From contig SUYN01000013.1 in assembly GCA_015060405.1 (NCBI GenBank), positions 1 through 64,000 on the forward strand: 64,000 bases of DNA, read 5' to 3'. The translations under genes and the position numbers were made by a program. A model generated the notes under the pieces. That model was not told where the DNA came from. It did no database searches and saw only the letters and a list, made by a program, of their open reading frames with translations. Source of the stretch: Bacteroidales bacterium. Lineage in GTDB: Bacteria > Bacteroidota > Bacteroidia > Bacteroidales > UBA932. Below are positions 44,522-53,133 of the stretch, one piece after another; positions within the stretch are counted from its first letter, which is position 1, and each line of letters begins with the position of its first letter.

Positions 44522-45046
44522 ATGTCAAGCTATCAGATTGATCACATCGACCAGAAGATATTGTCGTTTCTGGTCAAGAACGCCAGAATGCCGTTTCTGG
44601 AAATCGCTCGCGAATGTGGAGTGTCCGGAGCTGCTATACACCAGAGAGTCAAGAGATTAGAGACCAACGGAGTAATCACAGGTTCACGACTTCTTGTCAA
44701 GCCCCAGGCCTTAGGTCTGAATGTGTGTGCCTTTGTAAGCGTCTCTCTTTCGGAAGCTAACAAATATCCTGAGGTAATCGAGTCCTTCAAGAAGATTTCG
44801 GAGATAGTGGAGTGTCATTTCGTAACCGGAAAACACGCGCTGCTTATAAAGCTCTATTGTTTTGACCACGATCATCTGATGCAGATCCTCCTGAACACGA
44901 TTCAGAAGATTCCTTATGTGCAGCAGACCGAAACCCAGATCTCGCTCGATCAGGCTATAGAAAGGCAGGTATGGGTGAAGGAGTATCAGAACACCAGCTT
45001 TTCAGCCAGCGTCAAGAAAAGCAAAAAGGAAAAAGAGCAGATATAA
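44522..45046 (+). CDS. Lrp/AsnC-family transcriptional regulator
   Basis: A 174-residue regulator: N-terminal winged helix-turn-helix (HIDQKILSFLVKNARMPFLEIARECGVSGAAIHQRVKRLETNGVI) and a C-terminal RAM domain (SVSLSEANKYPEVIESFKKISEIVECHFVTGKHALLIKLYC) that binds amino acids in relatives. A Lys-rich tail ends the protein. Regulated genes and effector are unknown; it stands alone between topA and ispD. Confidence 0.92.
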   Translation: MSSYQIDHIDQKILSFLVKNARMPFLEIARECGVSGAAIHQRVKRLETNGVITGSRLLVKPQALGLNVCAFVSVSLSEANKYPEVIESFKKISEIVECHFVTGKHALLIKLYCFDHDHLMQILLNTIQKIPYVQQTETQISLDQAIERQVWVKEYQNTSFSASVKKSKKEKEQI

Positions 45047-45049
45047 AGT

Positions 45050-45082
45050 GAAAGGCTTACAGATTGTAAGCCTTTCTTTTTT
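45050..45082. terminator. intrinsic terminator after the Lrp gene
   Basis: A perfect 12-bp stem GAAAGGCTTACA / TGTAAGCCTTTC with loop GAT is followed by six T. It overlaps the ispD stop from the opposite strand. Confidence 0.9.
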
Positions 45083-45779
45083 ATCTTATGAGGTCATAGA
45101 TGGCCTTTGCAAGCACCATGTCATCTTTCGTCGTTATCTTTATATTGAATCTTTCACCTTCGAGATAAGATATCGGCGTTCCGTATTTCTCCACAACCGA
45201 GGCATCATCGGTAAAAGCAGTGTCATAGGCCATGTCATAGGCCTTCTTTATGACCTCGGAGTGGAATACCTGCGGCGTCTGCGCTCCGTAAAGCAATGAC
45301 CTGTCTGCTTTCGCCCCCGGAACTGCGGCAAGTTTTCCGTCCTTATTCTCTATTACCTTCATCGTGTCCACACAAGGAATGACCGGCACCGCAGCCTGCT
45401 TCTGCTCCGCCTCATTGAACAAAGTCTTCACAAGTTCCTCGCTGACAAGGGGGCGTACGCCGTCATGGACCGCCACCAATGCACCGTCCGGCACCCTGGC
45501 CAGAGCATTGCGTACAGAGTGGAATCTGGTGATTCCGCCGGCCACAAGAACCTGCGGACAGGTGAAGTTACGGTCAAGGCAGTACTTTCTCCAGTAGCTT
45601 ATGTATTCCTTGGGCAACACGGTGATTACAGACACCCCCTCACATGCTCTCAGGAACACTTCTATGGTTCTCTGAAGGATGGCCTTTCCTCCGAGCTCGA
45701 GGAACTGCTTGGGCAGCTTCTCCCCCATCCTTGTACCGCTTCCTGCGGCCATGATCACGACATATTTCCTCCTTTGCAT
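45081..45779 (-). CDS. ispD: 2-C-methyl-D-erythritol 4-phosphate cytidylyltransferase
   Basis: A 232-residue enzyme of the MEP isoprenoid pathway that adds CMP to MEP. The nucleotide loop is VVIMAAGSGTRMGEKLPKQFLEL, with VHDGVRPLV and QTPQVFHSEVI further on. Length is the family norm. Transcribed divergently from mreB from its own -7 element. Confidence 0.95.
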   Translation of the reverse strand: MQRRKYVVIMAAGSGTRMGEKLPKQFLELGGKAILQRTIEVFLRACEGVSVITVLPKEYISYWRKYCLDRNFTCPQVLVAGGITRFHSVRNALARVPDGALVAVHDGVRPLVSEELVKTLFNEAEQKQAAVPVIPCVDTMKVIENKDGKLAAVPGAKADRSLLYGAQTPQVFHSEVIKKAYDMAYDTAFTDDASVVEKYGTPISYLEGERFNIKITTKDDMVLAKAIYDLIR

Positions 45780-45798
45780 GGCGTTGTTTTATTTTTCA

Positions 45799-45806
45799 CA
45801 AAAATA
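45799..45806 (-). promoter_or_regulatory. promoter -7 element for ispD
   Basis: Minus-strand TATTTTTG (45806 to 45799), about 20 bases before the ATG at 45779. Confidence 0.55.
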
Positions 45807-45896
45807 ATAAGAGTTTCTAAAAAATACCCCTCCGTTATTGAGAGTTTTTTTGTACTTTTACACGATTTTATAAACATGTAGAAAAAACAACAAGAT

Positions 45897-46919
45897 ATGG
45901 GATTGAACTTTTTGACACAGGAGCTGGCGATTGACCTTGGAACAGCGAATACAGTCATCTTCCAGAATGACCAGATCGTACTCGACGAGCCAAGTATCGT
46001 AGCCATCGACAATAACACGGGGAAGGCTCTCGCACTCGGCCAGAAGGCGAAGCTGATGCAGGAGAAGGAGAACCCGGGCATCAAGACGGTACGTCCTCTC
46101 AAGGACGGAGTCATCGCAGACTTCAACGCTGCGGAGATGATGATCCGCGGATTCATCAAGCAGGTGAACAGCAAGAAGAGGTCGCTGTTCACGCCGAGCC
46201 TCAAGATCGTGGTGGGCATCCCTTCGGGAAGTACCGAGGTGGAGATCCGTGCGGTCCGCGACTCCACAGAGCATGCAGGAGGCCGCGACGTCTATCTGAT
46301 ATATGAACCTATGGCATCCGCCCTCGGTATCGGTCTTGATGTGGAGGCTCCAAAAGGAAACATGGTGGTCGACATAGGAGGCGGCACAACCGAGATCGCA
46401 GTCATATCTCTCGGTGGCATCGTGGTCCAGGATTCCATAAAGGTGGCCGGAGACGTGTTCACCAATGACATCCAGATGTACCTCCGCCAGCAGCACAACA
46501 TCAGAGTGGGACAGATCACGGCAGAGAAGATCAAGATTGCGATCGGAGCCGTAATCCCGAACCTCGACGAGGAGCCTGCACCATACAATGTTACCGGCCC
46601 TAACCTCATGACCGCACACCCTGTGCACGCGACCATCACTCATCAGGAGATTGCACACTGCCTTGACAAGTCGGTTGCAAGGATCGAAAGCGGAATCATC
46701 CATGTGCTCGAGCAGACTCCTCCGGAGCTTTACTCGGACATCGTGGAAGGAGGAATCCACCTTGCAGGAGGCGGTTCCCTCCTCAGAGGTCTTGCAACAA
46801 GGCTCACCGAGAAGATCAACATTCCGTTCCACGTGGCGGAAGACCCGCTCAGGGCTGTGGCACGAGGCACCTGCCTTGCACTCAAGAACACAGAGAACTA
46901 CACCTTCCTCATGAGATAA
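45897..46919 (+). CDS. mreB: rod shape-determining protein MreB
   Basis: A 340-residue actin homologue that organises lateral wall synthesis. The first phosphate loop is AIDLGTANTVIF, with VVDIGGGTTEIAVIS and HLAGGGSLLRGL later, all standard ATPase-fold signatures. It heads the mreB-mreC-mreD-PBP2-rodA cluster, tightly packed to 51555 with three ATGA-type overlaps or short gaps. Confidence 0.97.
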   Translation: MGLNFLTQELAIDLGTANTVIFQNDQIVLDEPSIVAIDNNTGKALALGQKAKLMQEKENPGIKTVRPLKDGVIADFNAAEMMIRGFIKQVNSKKRSLFTPSLKIVVGIPSGSTEVEIRAVRDSTEHAGGRDVYLIYEPMASALGIGLDVEAPKGNMVVDIGGGTTEIAVISLGGIVVQDSIKVAGDVFTNDIQMYLRQQHNIRVGQITAEKIKIAIGAVIPNLDEEPAPYNVTGPNLMTAHPVHATITHQEIAHCLDKSVARIESGIIHVLEQTPPELYSDIVEGGIHLAGGGSLLRGLATRLTEKINIPFHVAEDPLRAVARGTCLALKNTENYTFLMR

Positions 46920-46923
46920 GGCC

Positions 46924-47748
46924 TTGCGCAGAAGCAACATCATATATCATATATTCAACGCAGTCATCTTCATAGCTTTGGAGCTGACTGCGTTGAGTAT
47001 GCTCAACAACAACGGCGAACTCCAGAACAACTGGTTCTCTAACGGCAGCCAGAGATTCATGAAGAGCATCTGGGGCTGTTCTCAGGAAATAAGCCAGTAT
47101 TTTTCCCTGAAGAAGATGAACGACGAGCTTGCCCTGGACAACAATGCGCTGAGACTTCGCATCGCCCAGCTGGAGGCAGCTATGGCAGACAGTCACCCGG
47201 CAGGAATTCCCGCTCCTGAAGACGGTGTGGCCGGCAGATTCAGATACATTCCTGCCACCATCGCAAAGATCAGCAACAACACCCACCACAACTACATGAT
47301 CCTTGACAAGGGGACAGCAGACGGGGTTGTAAAAGGCGCGGGAGTCGTCACCGGCAAGGGAGTGATAGGCGTCATCGACGCCGTGAGCGAGCATCATTCA
47401 TATGCACGTTCCTTCAAGAACCACGAGATGAGCATAAGTTCGCGTCTGGGGAAGGACGGATTCATCGGGCCGATGAGCTGGGACGGAAGGAGCAGTTCCC
47501 GCGCCATACTCAGGGAGATTCCCCACCATGCGGAGATAACCTCAGGCGATACAGTCTACACAAGCGGATTCTCCACAATATTCCCGGCTGACATCCCGAT
47601 CGGAACGGTCGGAGAGGCTGAGATAGTGAACGGATCCACCTACGAGATAGAAGTCATGCTGTTCGAGGACTTCAGCAAGCTGAAATATGTGACTATAGTC
47701 GAGAACATCGGCAGAAAAGAGATAGAAGAACTGGAGGAGGAGATATGA
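46924..47748 (+). CDS. mreC: rod shape-determining protein MreC
   Basis: A 274-residue protein linking MreB to the wall enzymes. One N-terminal transmembrane helix (IFNAVIFIALELTALSML), a coiled coil (KKMNDELALDNNALRLRIAQLEAAM) and periplasmic beta domains with GADxGV-like sequence (DKGTADGVVKGAGVVTGKGVIG). The start is a TTG at 46924: the first ATG falls after the helix and would remove it. It starts 4 bases after mreB ends and overlaps mreD by 4 bases. Confidence 0.92.
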   Translation: MRRSNIIYHIFNAVIFIALELTALSMLNNNGELQNNWFSNGSQRFMKSIWGCSQEISQYFSLKKMNDELALDNNALRLRIAQLEAAMADSHPAGIPAPEDGVAGRFRYIPATIAKISNNTHHNYMILDKGTADGVVKGAGVVTGKGVIGVIDAVSEHHSYARSFKNHEMSISSRLGKDGFIGPMSWDGRSSSRAILREIPHHAEITSGDTVYTSGFSTIFPADIPIGTVGEAEIVNGSTYEIEVMLFEDFSKLKYVTIVENIGRKEIEELEEEI

Positions 47749-48260
47749 GAACGAATCAGAACTTCGGACTGCTTTATGTCCTGATGCTGCTATGCCAGAT
47801 CGCCCTTTGCAACTACTCCCCTCTCGGACCGTACATCATGCTGTCCATGCTTCCTGTGATGGTGTTCTGCATTCCGTTGAGGGTCAGCACTCCCATGTGC
47901 ATGATCATAGCTTTCTTCAGCGGTCTCGCAGTGGACTGGCTGTCTGAAGGGCTCATAGGCATAAATGCCGCCGCCCTCATCCCCGTGGCGCTTGCAAGAA
48001 AGGGAATCATCCGTGTATTTTTCGGAGAGGACCTGCTTTCGCGTAACGACAGTTTCTCCTTCGGAAAGTATGGTGCGGTCAAGATCTCTGCAGCTGTGTC
48101 CACGGCCATAGCCATATTCCTTGCCGTGTACATCATCCTTGACGGTGCCGGAACACGTCCTGCATGGTATAATCTGATGTACTTCGGGCTGTCGCTTGCA
48201 TGCAACTGGCTGCTTTCGATTCTCGTCACCCATGTTCTCACACCTGATGACAGGAAATAG
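47745..48260 (+). CDS. mreD: rod shape-determining protein MreD
   Basis: A 171-residue membrane protein with about five helices, identified by size, topology and position between mreC and PBP2. The ATG overlaps the mreC stop in ATGA. It is the membrane component of the elongation complex. Confidence 0.88.
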   Translation: MRTNQNFGLLYVLMLLCQIALCNYSPLGPYIMLSMLPVMVFCIPLRVSTPMCMIIAFFSGLAVDWLSEGLIGINAAALIPVALARKGIIRVFFGEDLLSRNDSFSFGKYGAVKISAAVSTAIAIFLAVYIILDGAGTRPAWYNLMYFGLSLACNWLLSILVTHVLTPDDRK

Positions 48261-48271
48261 GAGGCTCACAG

Positions 48272-50113
48272 ATGAAACTGAACAGGGAAAACAGACTGAT
48301 CATAGGCCTCTGCACAGCCGCCGCCATACTCATAGCCAAACTTTTCAGCATTCAGATCATCGAAGATGAGTACAAGATGGATGCGGAAAACAACTCCATG
48401 GTCTACTCTACCATCTACCCTACCCGAGGCATCATACATGACCGCAACGGCAACATACTTGTCGGCAACAAGGTGGCATATGACCTTATGGTGACACCGA
48501 AGGAAGTCGAAGAGTTCGACACCCTTGCCCTGAGCCGGGTTCTGGATGTTCCGGTCGGATTCATAAAGGACAAGATGGACGAATACAGGCAGAAGAGCAG
48601 GCGCATCGGCTACCAGTCAGTAGTCATGATCAAGCAGATGCCACCGGAACAGTATATGAGATTCGCTGAAGTCGCCTATCAGTTCCCGGGATTCAGAGGA
48701 CAGGCACGAAGCATCCGTGAATATCCCTTCAATGCGGGAGGAAACCTTCTTGGCTATGTGTCCGAGGTGGATGCTGCATATATGGAAAAGCATCCTGAGG
48801 AATACAAGTCTGGAGACTATGCCGGAAAGACAGGTATAGAAGCTGCGAGGGAAAAGGAGCTTCGCGGCGAAAAGGGCTACAACATCTGGCTCAGGAACTC
48901 ACGCAACAAGATCGAGCAGCGCTACGCAGACGGAGCCTTTGACAAGGATGCCGTCCCGGGAGACAACATCACGACCACAATCGATGCCAGGCTGCAGAAT
49001 TACGGCCAGATGCTGATGGACAACAAGGTCGGAAGCCTCATAGCGATAGAGCCGTCCACAGGAGAGATCCTGACGATGGTCTCAAGTCCGGGAATAGACG
49101 TGGACATGCTCGCCGACATCGGCCAGCACTACAATGAAATCGCGTCAGACCCGTATAAGCCTATGTTCAACAGGACAGTGCAGGCGTCTTATCCTCCCGG
49201 TTCGGTGTTCAAGCTTGTGAACGGACTGATAGGTCTGCAGGAGGAAGTGTTCACCCCATCGACACAGTACGGGTGCAAGATGGGTTATCATTTCGGAAAG
49301 AACAAGCTCGGCTGCCACGCCCACAAGTCACCGATCAACTTCGAGGAATCCATCATGATGTCCTGCAACGCATATTACTGCTATGTATTCCGCAGCATCC
49401 TGGAAAACGAGAAATACGGTTCCATTGACGAGGCTATGGACAAGTGGAACGAATATGTGAAGAGCTTCGGCTTCGGAGAGAAGCTCGGTAGCGACTTCCC
49501 TTCAGAGCTCGGAGGCTTCATTCCCGACTCGAAGTACTACAACCGCTACTACAGGAAGGGGGGATGGAAGGCGACCACGGTGATATCCCTTTCCATCGGC
49601 CAGGGAGAGATCCTGTGCACACCGCTCCACATGGCGAACCTGTGTGCCACTATAGCCAACAGGGGGTACTACTACATTCCTCACATCATAAAGGACTCGG
49701 AAAACATCGAGATAGATCCGAAATACAAGGAAAAGAAATATACGATGGTGGACACCACCCATTTCCCGAAGGTCATCGGAGGAATGTACAGGGCCGTGAA
49801 CAGCGGCTTCGGTTCGGGAGGTACCGCGAGCATAGCGGCAGTGGAAGGACTTGACATATGCGGCAAGACCGGAACGGCACAGAACCCGCACGGATATGAC
49901 CATTCGGTGTTCATCTGCTTTGCTCCGAAGGACAATCCGAAGATTGCAGTGGCGGCATATGTGGAAAACGGCGGCTTCGGCGCGACCTGGGCAGCCCCAA
50001 TCGCCTCGCTGCTCACGGAGATGTACCTCAACGGAGAGATAAGCCAGGACAGAAAGGCATTGGAAGACAGAATAATGAAAGGAGACCTGATGCACAGGGT
50101 AAAGGTAAAATGA
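48272..50113 (+). CDS. mrdA: penicillin-binding protein 2
   Basis: A 613-residue class B transpeptidase for cell elongation. An N-terminal transmembrane helix (LIIGLCTAAAILIAKLFSIQII) is followed by the PBP dimer domain (GIIHDRNGNILVGNKVAYDL) and the transpeptidase domain, with the active Ser in SYPPGSVFKLVN, SCN-type SCNAYY and KTGTAQNPHG. It works with RodA, whose gene overlaps by 4 bases. Confidence 0.96.
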   Translation: MKLNRENRLIIGLCTAAAILIAKLFSIQIIEDEYKMDAENNSMVYSTIYPTRGIIHDRNGNILVGNKVAYDLMVTPKEVEEFDTLALSRVLDVPVGFIKDKMDEYRQKSRRIGYQSVVMIKQMPPEQYMRFAEVAYQFPGFRGQARSIREYPFNAGGNLLGYVSEVDAAYMEKHPEEYKSGDYAGKTGIEAAREKELRGEKGYNIWLRNSRNKIEQRYADGAFDKDAVPGDNITTTIDARLQNYGQMLMDNKVGSLIAIEPSTGEILTMVSSPGIDVDMLADIGQHYNEIASDPYKPMFNRTVQASYPPGSVFKLVNGLIGLQEEVFTPSTQYGCKMGYHFGKNKLGCHAHKSPINFEESIMMSCNAYYCYVFRSILENEKYGSIDEAMDKWNEYVKSFGFGEKLGSDFPSELGGFIPDSKYYNRYYRKGGWKATTVISLSIGQGEILCTPLHMANLCATIANRGYYYIPHIIKDSENIEIDPKYKEKKYTMVDTTHFPKVIGGMYRAVNSGFGSGGTASIAAVEGLDICGKTGTAQNPHGYDHSVFICFAPKDNPKIAVAAYVENGGFGATWAAPIASLLTEMYLNGEISQDRKALEDRIMKGDLMHRVKVK

Positions 50114-51555
50114 GAAGCGCGGGCGGACATAGAGACAGAGGATTCTTCAACAGCATAGACTGGAAGCTGGTGATATGCTACCTGCTTCTTGTCTTCATCG
50201 GCTGGGCAAACATCTATGCCTCAGTCCATTCTTCCGACCCCTCGTCGATCTTCGACTGGGGATGCAGAAGCGGAAAGCAGGCGGTGTGGATGGGCACGTC
50301 GTTCATCATTGCAGCGGTCATCCTTTTCCTGAACCCACGCATATATGAGACGATGGCTGTGCCTATATACCTGTTCGTGGGCCTGCTGCTTGTCGCCGTC
50401 ATATTCCTCGGCATCGATGTAAAGGGATCAAGTTCCTGGTTCGAATTCGGTCCGATCAGGTTCCAGCCTGCTGAAATATCAAAGATATCCACGTCACTGA
50501 TGCTGGCGGCCTACATGAGCCAGCAGGGCTACAGGATAAGCCGGCCGCGTAACTTCCTGGTCACTGCGATGATCATCCTCATACCGATGGCCATCATAGT
50601 CCTTCAGAGCGAGACAGGATCGGCGCTCGTTTATGTCGGATTCATATTCATGCTGTATAGGGAAGGGCTTTCGGGATGGCTGATCTTCCTTGCCGGAATG
50701 GCAATTCTCTCGTTCATTCTGACACTGACGGCCTCACCTTTCGTGGCCATACTCGTGATAGCCGGCGTGGCTTCCTTCTGCATATGCCTCTACTCCGGCA
50801 GACTCAAATGGTGGTTCCTCATCTGCGTGCCCGTGATTGTACTTATGGCCTTCGTACCTTCAATGCTCGAGAGAGTGGCAGAGGAAGGATTCAGGCTTAA
50901 GCCGCTTCACATACTTCTCGGGGTCATAGCTCTGGCCATACCGCCTGTCACCTGGCTTGCGTACAGGGAGAGGAACACATTCTCACACCTGGCCATCATT
51001 TCCATGATTGCCGGCATCCTGCTCGTCTTCTCGGCAGATGTAATCTTCAACAAGGTACTTCAGGACCACCAGCGTAAACGCATCGAGGTACTGCTTGGAA
51101 TGAAGGAGGACCCTGCCGGTGTGGGATATAACGTGAGACAGTCCAAGATTGCCATAGGTTCGGGAGGAATGTTCGGAAAAGGCTACCTCAACGGCACCCA
51201 GACGACGTATGGCTTTGTTCCTGAGCAGAGCACTGACTTCATCTTCTGCACAATCGGGGAGGAATGGGGATTCGCAGGCTCGGCTGCCGTCATCCTCCTG
51301 TATGTATTCCTGATATGGCGTATCATAAAGGATGCGGAACGGAGCAGGGAAGCATTCACGCGGATATACGGCTACTGCGTCGCCTGCTGCATATTCATGC
51401 ACCTTTTCATCAACATAGGTATGACCATAGGTCTGATGCCGGTCATCGGAATCCCTTTGCCGTTAATAAGTTATGGCGGCTCATCCCTGTGGGGATTCAC
51501 CGCCTTGATATTCATATTCATTGCGCTTTACCGCAACGAGAAAAAGTACTTCTGA
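50110..51555 (+). CDS. rodA: peptidoglycan glycosyltransferase RodA
   Basis: A 481-residue SEDS-family polymerase with about ten helices. Signatures are FEFGPIRFQPAEISKIS, VLQSETGSALVYVGF and the C-terminal GLMPVIGIPLPLISYGGSSL. With PBP2 it makes and crosslinks lateral wall. It is the last gene of the cluster; its stop is directly next to the convergent ahcY stop. Confidence 0.96.
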   Translation: MRSAGGHRDRGFFNSIDWKLVICYLLLVFIGWANIYASVHSSDPSSIFDWGCRSGKQAVWMGTSFIIAAVILFLNPRIYETMAVPIYLFVGLLLVAVIFLGIDVKGSSSWFEFGPIRFQPAEISKISTSLMLAAYMSQQGYRISRPRNFLVTAMIILIPMAIIVLQSETGSALVYVGFIFMLYREGLSGWLIFLAGMAILSFILTLTASPFVAILVIAGVASFCICLYSGRLKWWFLICVPVIVLMAFVPSMLERVAEEGFRLKPLHILLGVIALAIPPVTWLAYRERNTFSHLAIISMIAGILLVFSADVIFNKVLQDHQRKRIEVLLGMKEDPAGVGYNVRQSKIAIGSGGMFGKGYLNGTQTTYGFVPEQSTDFIFCTIGEEWGFAGSAAVILLYVFLIWRIIKDAERSREAFTRIYGYCVACCIFMHLFINIGMTIGLMPVIGIPLPLISYGGSSLWGFTALIFIFIALYRNEKKYF

Positions 51556-52809
51556 TTATTCTCCGAAGAGATACTTGTGCTGCTGAGGGGTGAGGGTATC
51601 GATCTCGCATCCCCAGTATGAGAGTTTCCTAGCAGCGACTTCCCGGTCGATTTCAAGAGGTACGTCGTTGACCATATGTCCCGGTTCGCGGCTCACCTTG
51701 TCTCTGTTCTCCACCAGATATCTGGCACTGAGGGCCTGGATCGCGAACGACATGTCCATGATTTCGGCAGGATGTCCGTCTCCGGCGGCAAGGTTGACAA
51801 GACGACCTTCCGCAATGACATATATGCGCCTGCCGTCAGCAAGAGTGTAGCCTGTGATGTTCTTGCGTGCCGGCTTCACCTCCACAGCCATATCGCGGAG
51901 CTGGGCCACATTCACCTCGCAGTCGAAATGGCCTGCGTTACAGCATATCGCACCATCCTTCATCACCTCGAAATGCTCCTTCACTATGACGTCATCACAG
52001 CCTGTGACCGTCACGAATATATCGCCTTCACAGGCAGCCTGCGACATCTTCATCACCTTGAAGCTGTCCATAACGGCCTCCATGGCCTTGATCGGATCCA
52101 CCTCAGTCACGATCACCTCAGCACCAAGGCCCTTTGCACGCATTGCCACGCCTTTTCCGCACCAGCCGTAGCCGGCCACCACGACATTCTTTCCCGCCAC
52201 GATAAGGTTGGTGGTACGGTTGATTCCGTCCCATACGGACTGGCCTGTGCCGTAACGGTTGTCGAAAAGGTGCTTGCAGTCGGCGTTGTTCACCAGCATC
52301 ATCGGGAACTTCAGGGCTCCGGCCTTGTTCAGGGTGATGAGCCTGAGGATTCCAGTTGTGGTCTCCTCGCATCCTCCGATCACTTCCGAAATAAGATGGC
52401 TGTACTCGGTATGCATAAGATTGACAAGGTCGCCGCCATCATCGATGATGATGTTCGGTCCGACTTCGATGACCCTGCGTATATGCGCCTCGTACTCCTC
52501 CGGAGTTGCATCATACCACGCATATACATTAAGTCCGGCCTCCACCAATGCCGCCGCAACGTCATCCTGTGTGGAAAGAGGGTTGCTTCCGGTCACATAC
52601 ATCTCAGCTCCTCCTGCCGCGAGGACTTCGCAGAGATAGGCGGTCTTGGCCTCAAGGTGTACGGACAGGGCCACCTTCAGTCCCTTGAAGGGAAGTGTCT
52701 CGGAAAATTCCTCTTCAAGTCCGTTAAGAAGAGGCATATGATGCCTTACCCAATCGATTTTCAGCCGGCCTTCCTGCCAAAGCTGAGGATTTCTTATTTC
52801 GCTTGCCAT
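51556..52809 (-). CDS. ahcY: adenosylhomocysteinase, short type
   Basis: A 417-residue NAD-dependent enzyme that splits S-adenosylhomocysteine, clearing the product inhibitor of methylations. The NAD motif is VVVAGYGWCGKGVAMRAKGLGA, and VHLEAKTAYL, NNADCKHLFDNRYGTGQS and ICCNAGHFDCEV are present. It lacks both the roughly 40-residue internal insert and the C-terminal KxxxYRY tail of the bacterial/eukaryotic form, and ends in YLFGE, which matches the shorter archaeal/thermophile type. The ATG at 52809 is the start; the frame stays open upstream through a DNA repeat that encodes a repeated PAWHQG, which I reject as protein. Confidence 0.93.
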   Translation of the reverse strand: MASEIRNPQLWQEGRLKIDWVRHHMPLLNGLEEEFSETLPFKGLKVALSVHLEAKTAYLCEVLAAGGAEMYVTGSNPLSTQDDVAAALVEAGLNVYAWYDATPEEYEAHIRRVIEVGPNIIIDDGGDLVNLMHTEYSHLISEVIGGCEETTTGILRLITLNKAGALKFPMMLVNNADCKHLFDNRYGTGQSVWDGINRTTNLIVAGKNVVVAGYGWCGKGVAMRAKGLGAEVIVTEVDPIKAMEAVMDSFKVMKMSQAACEGDIFVTVTGCDDVIVKEHFEVMKDGAICCNAGHFDCEVNVAQLRDMAVEVKPARKNITGYTLADGRRIYVIAEGRLVNLAAGDGHPAEIMDMSFAIQALSARYLVENRDKVSREPGHMVNDVPLEIDREVAARKLSYWGCEIDTLTPQQHKYLFGE

Positions 52810-52830
52810 AAATAAACTGTTAAAACGGTG

Positions 52831-52838
52831 CAAAGATA
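52831..52838 (-). promoter_or_regulatory. promoter -7 element for ahcY
   Basis: Minus-strand TATCTTTG (52838 to 52831), 22 bases before the ATG. Confidence 0.6.
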
Positions 52839-52878
52839 GCTTAATTTCAGAAAATGTACACCTATAAAGATAACGTAG

Positions 52879-52967
52879 CCTGAATGTCATGTCGGGCGGA
52901 AGGATGATGATGCCCTGATGCCATGCCGGGAGACGGATCATACTGCCCTGATGCCATGCCGGGAGAC
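52879..52967. repeat. intergenic direct repeats, 24-bp core
   Basis: The core TGCCCTGATGCCATGCCGGG+AGAC occurs at 52911-52934 and 52944-52967 (33-bp spacing), with a degraded third copy near 52879-52900. The 52810-53133 gap between ahcY and fabG otherwise holds only promoter and operator-like sequences. Confidence 0.8.
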
Positions 52968-53010
52968 CGGCGGAAGTCGGGACATATCCATGCAAACCGA
53001 CCTATCATCA

Positions 53011-53070
53011 CCTGATTTTGACCACAATGAATGTATTTTGGCCACAATGACTGATATTTGACCAAAAGTT
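53011..53070 (+). promoter_or_regulatory. three 20-bp tandem direct repeats upstream of fabG
   Basis: Units cctgattttgaccacaatga, atgtattttggccacaatga and ctgatatttgaccaaaagtt (53011, 53031, 53051) share TTTTGACCACAATGA. They are spaced by exactly 20 bases, about two helical turns, and end 10 bases before the -33 element, the place of an activator or tandem operator. Confidence 0.6.
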
Positions 53071-53080
53071 CGCGGAATCA

Positions 53081-53112
53081 TTTGGCGGTTTGGATGGGGC
53101 TATGTACTTTTG
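53081..53112 (+). promoter_or_regulatory. promoter for fabG
   Basis: TTTG (53081-53084) and TACTTTTG (53105-53112) are separated by 20 bases, a full match to the -33/-7 layout, 21 bases before the ATG. Confidence 0.7.
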
Positions 53113-53133
53113 CCGATGTAAAACGTTTTCACC

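Noticed and set aside
46924..47000. Alternative ATG start for mreC
   Set aside because: The first ATG follows the only transmembrane helix, which MreC needs; TTG at 46924 is more likely.
52810..52995. N-terminal extension of ahcY by about 62 codons
   Set aside because: It is the translation of intergenic direct repeats and of the promoter region; the conserved protein starts at 52809.
53011..53070. Short CRISPR or iteron origin
   Set aside because: Three 20-bp units with no spacers, no replication gene nearby, and placed exactly upstream of a promoter.
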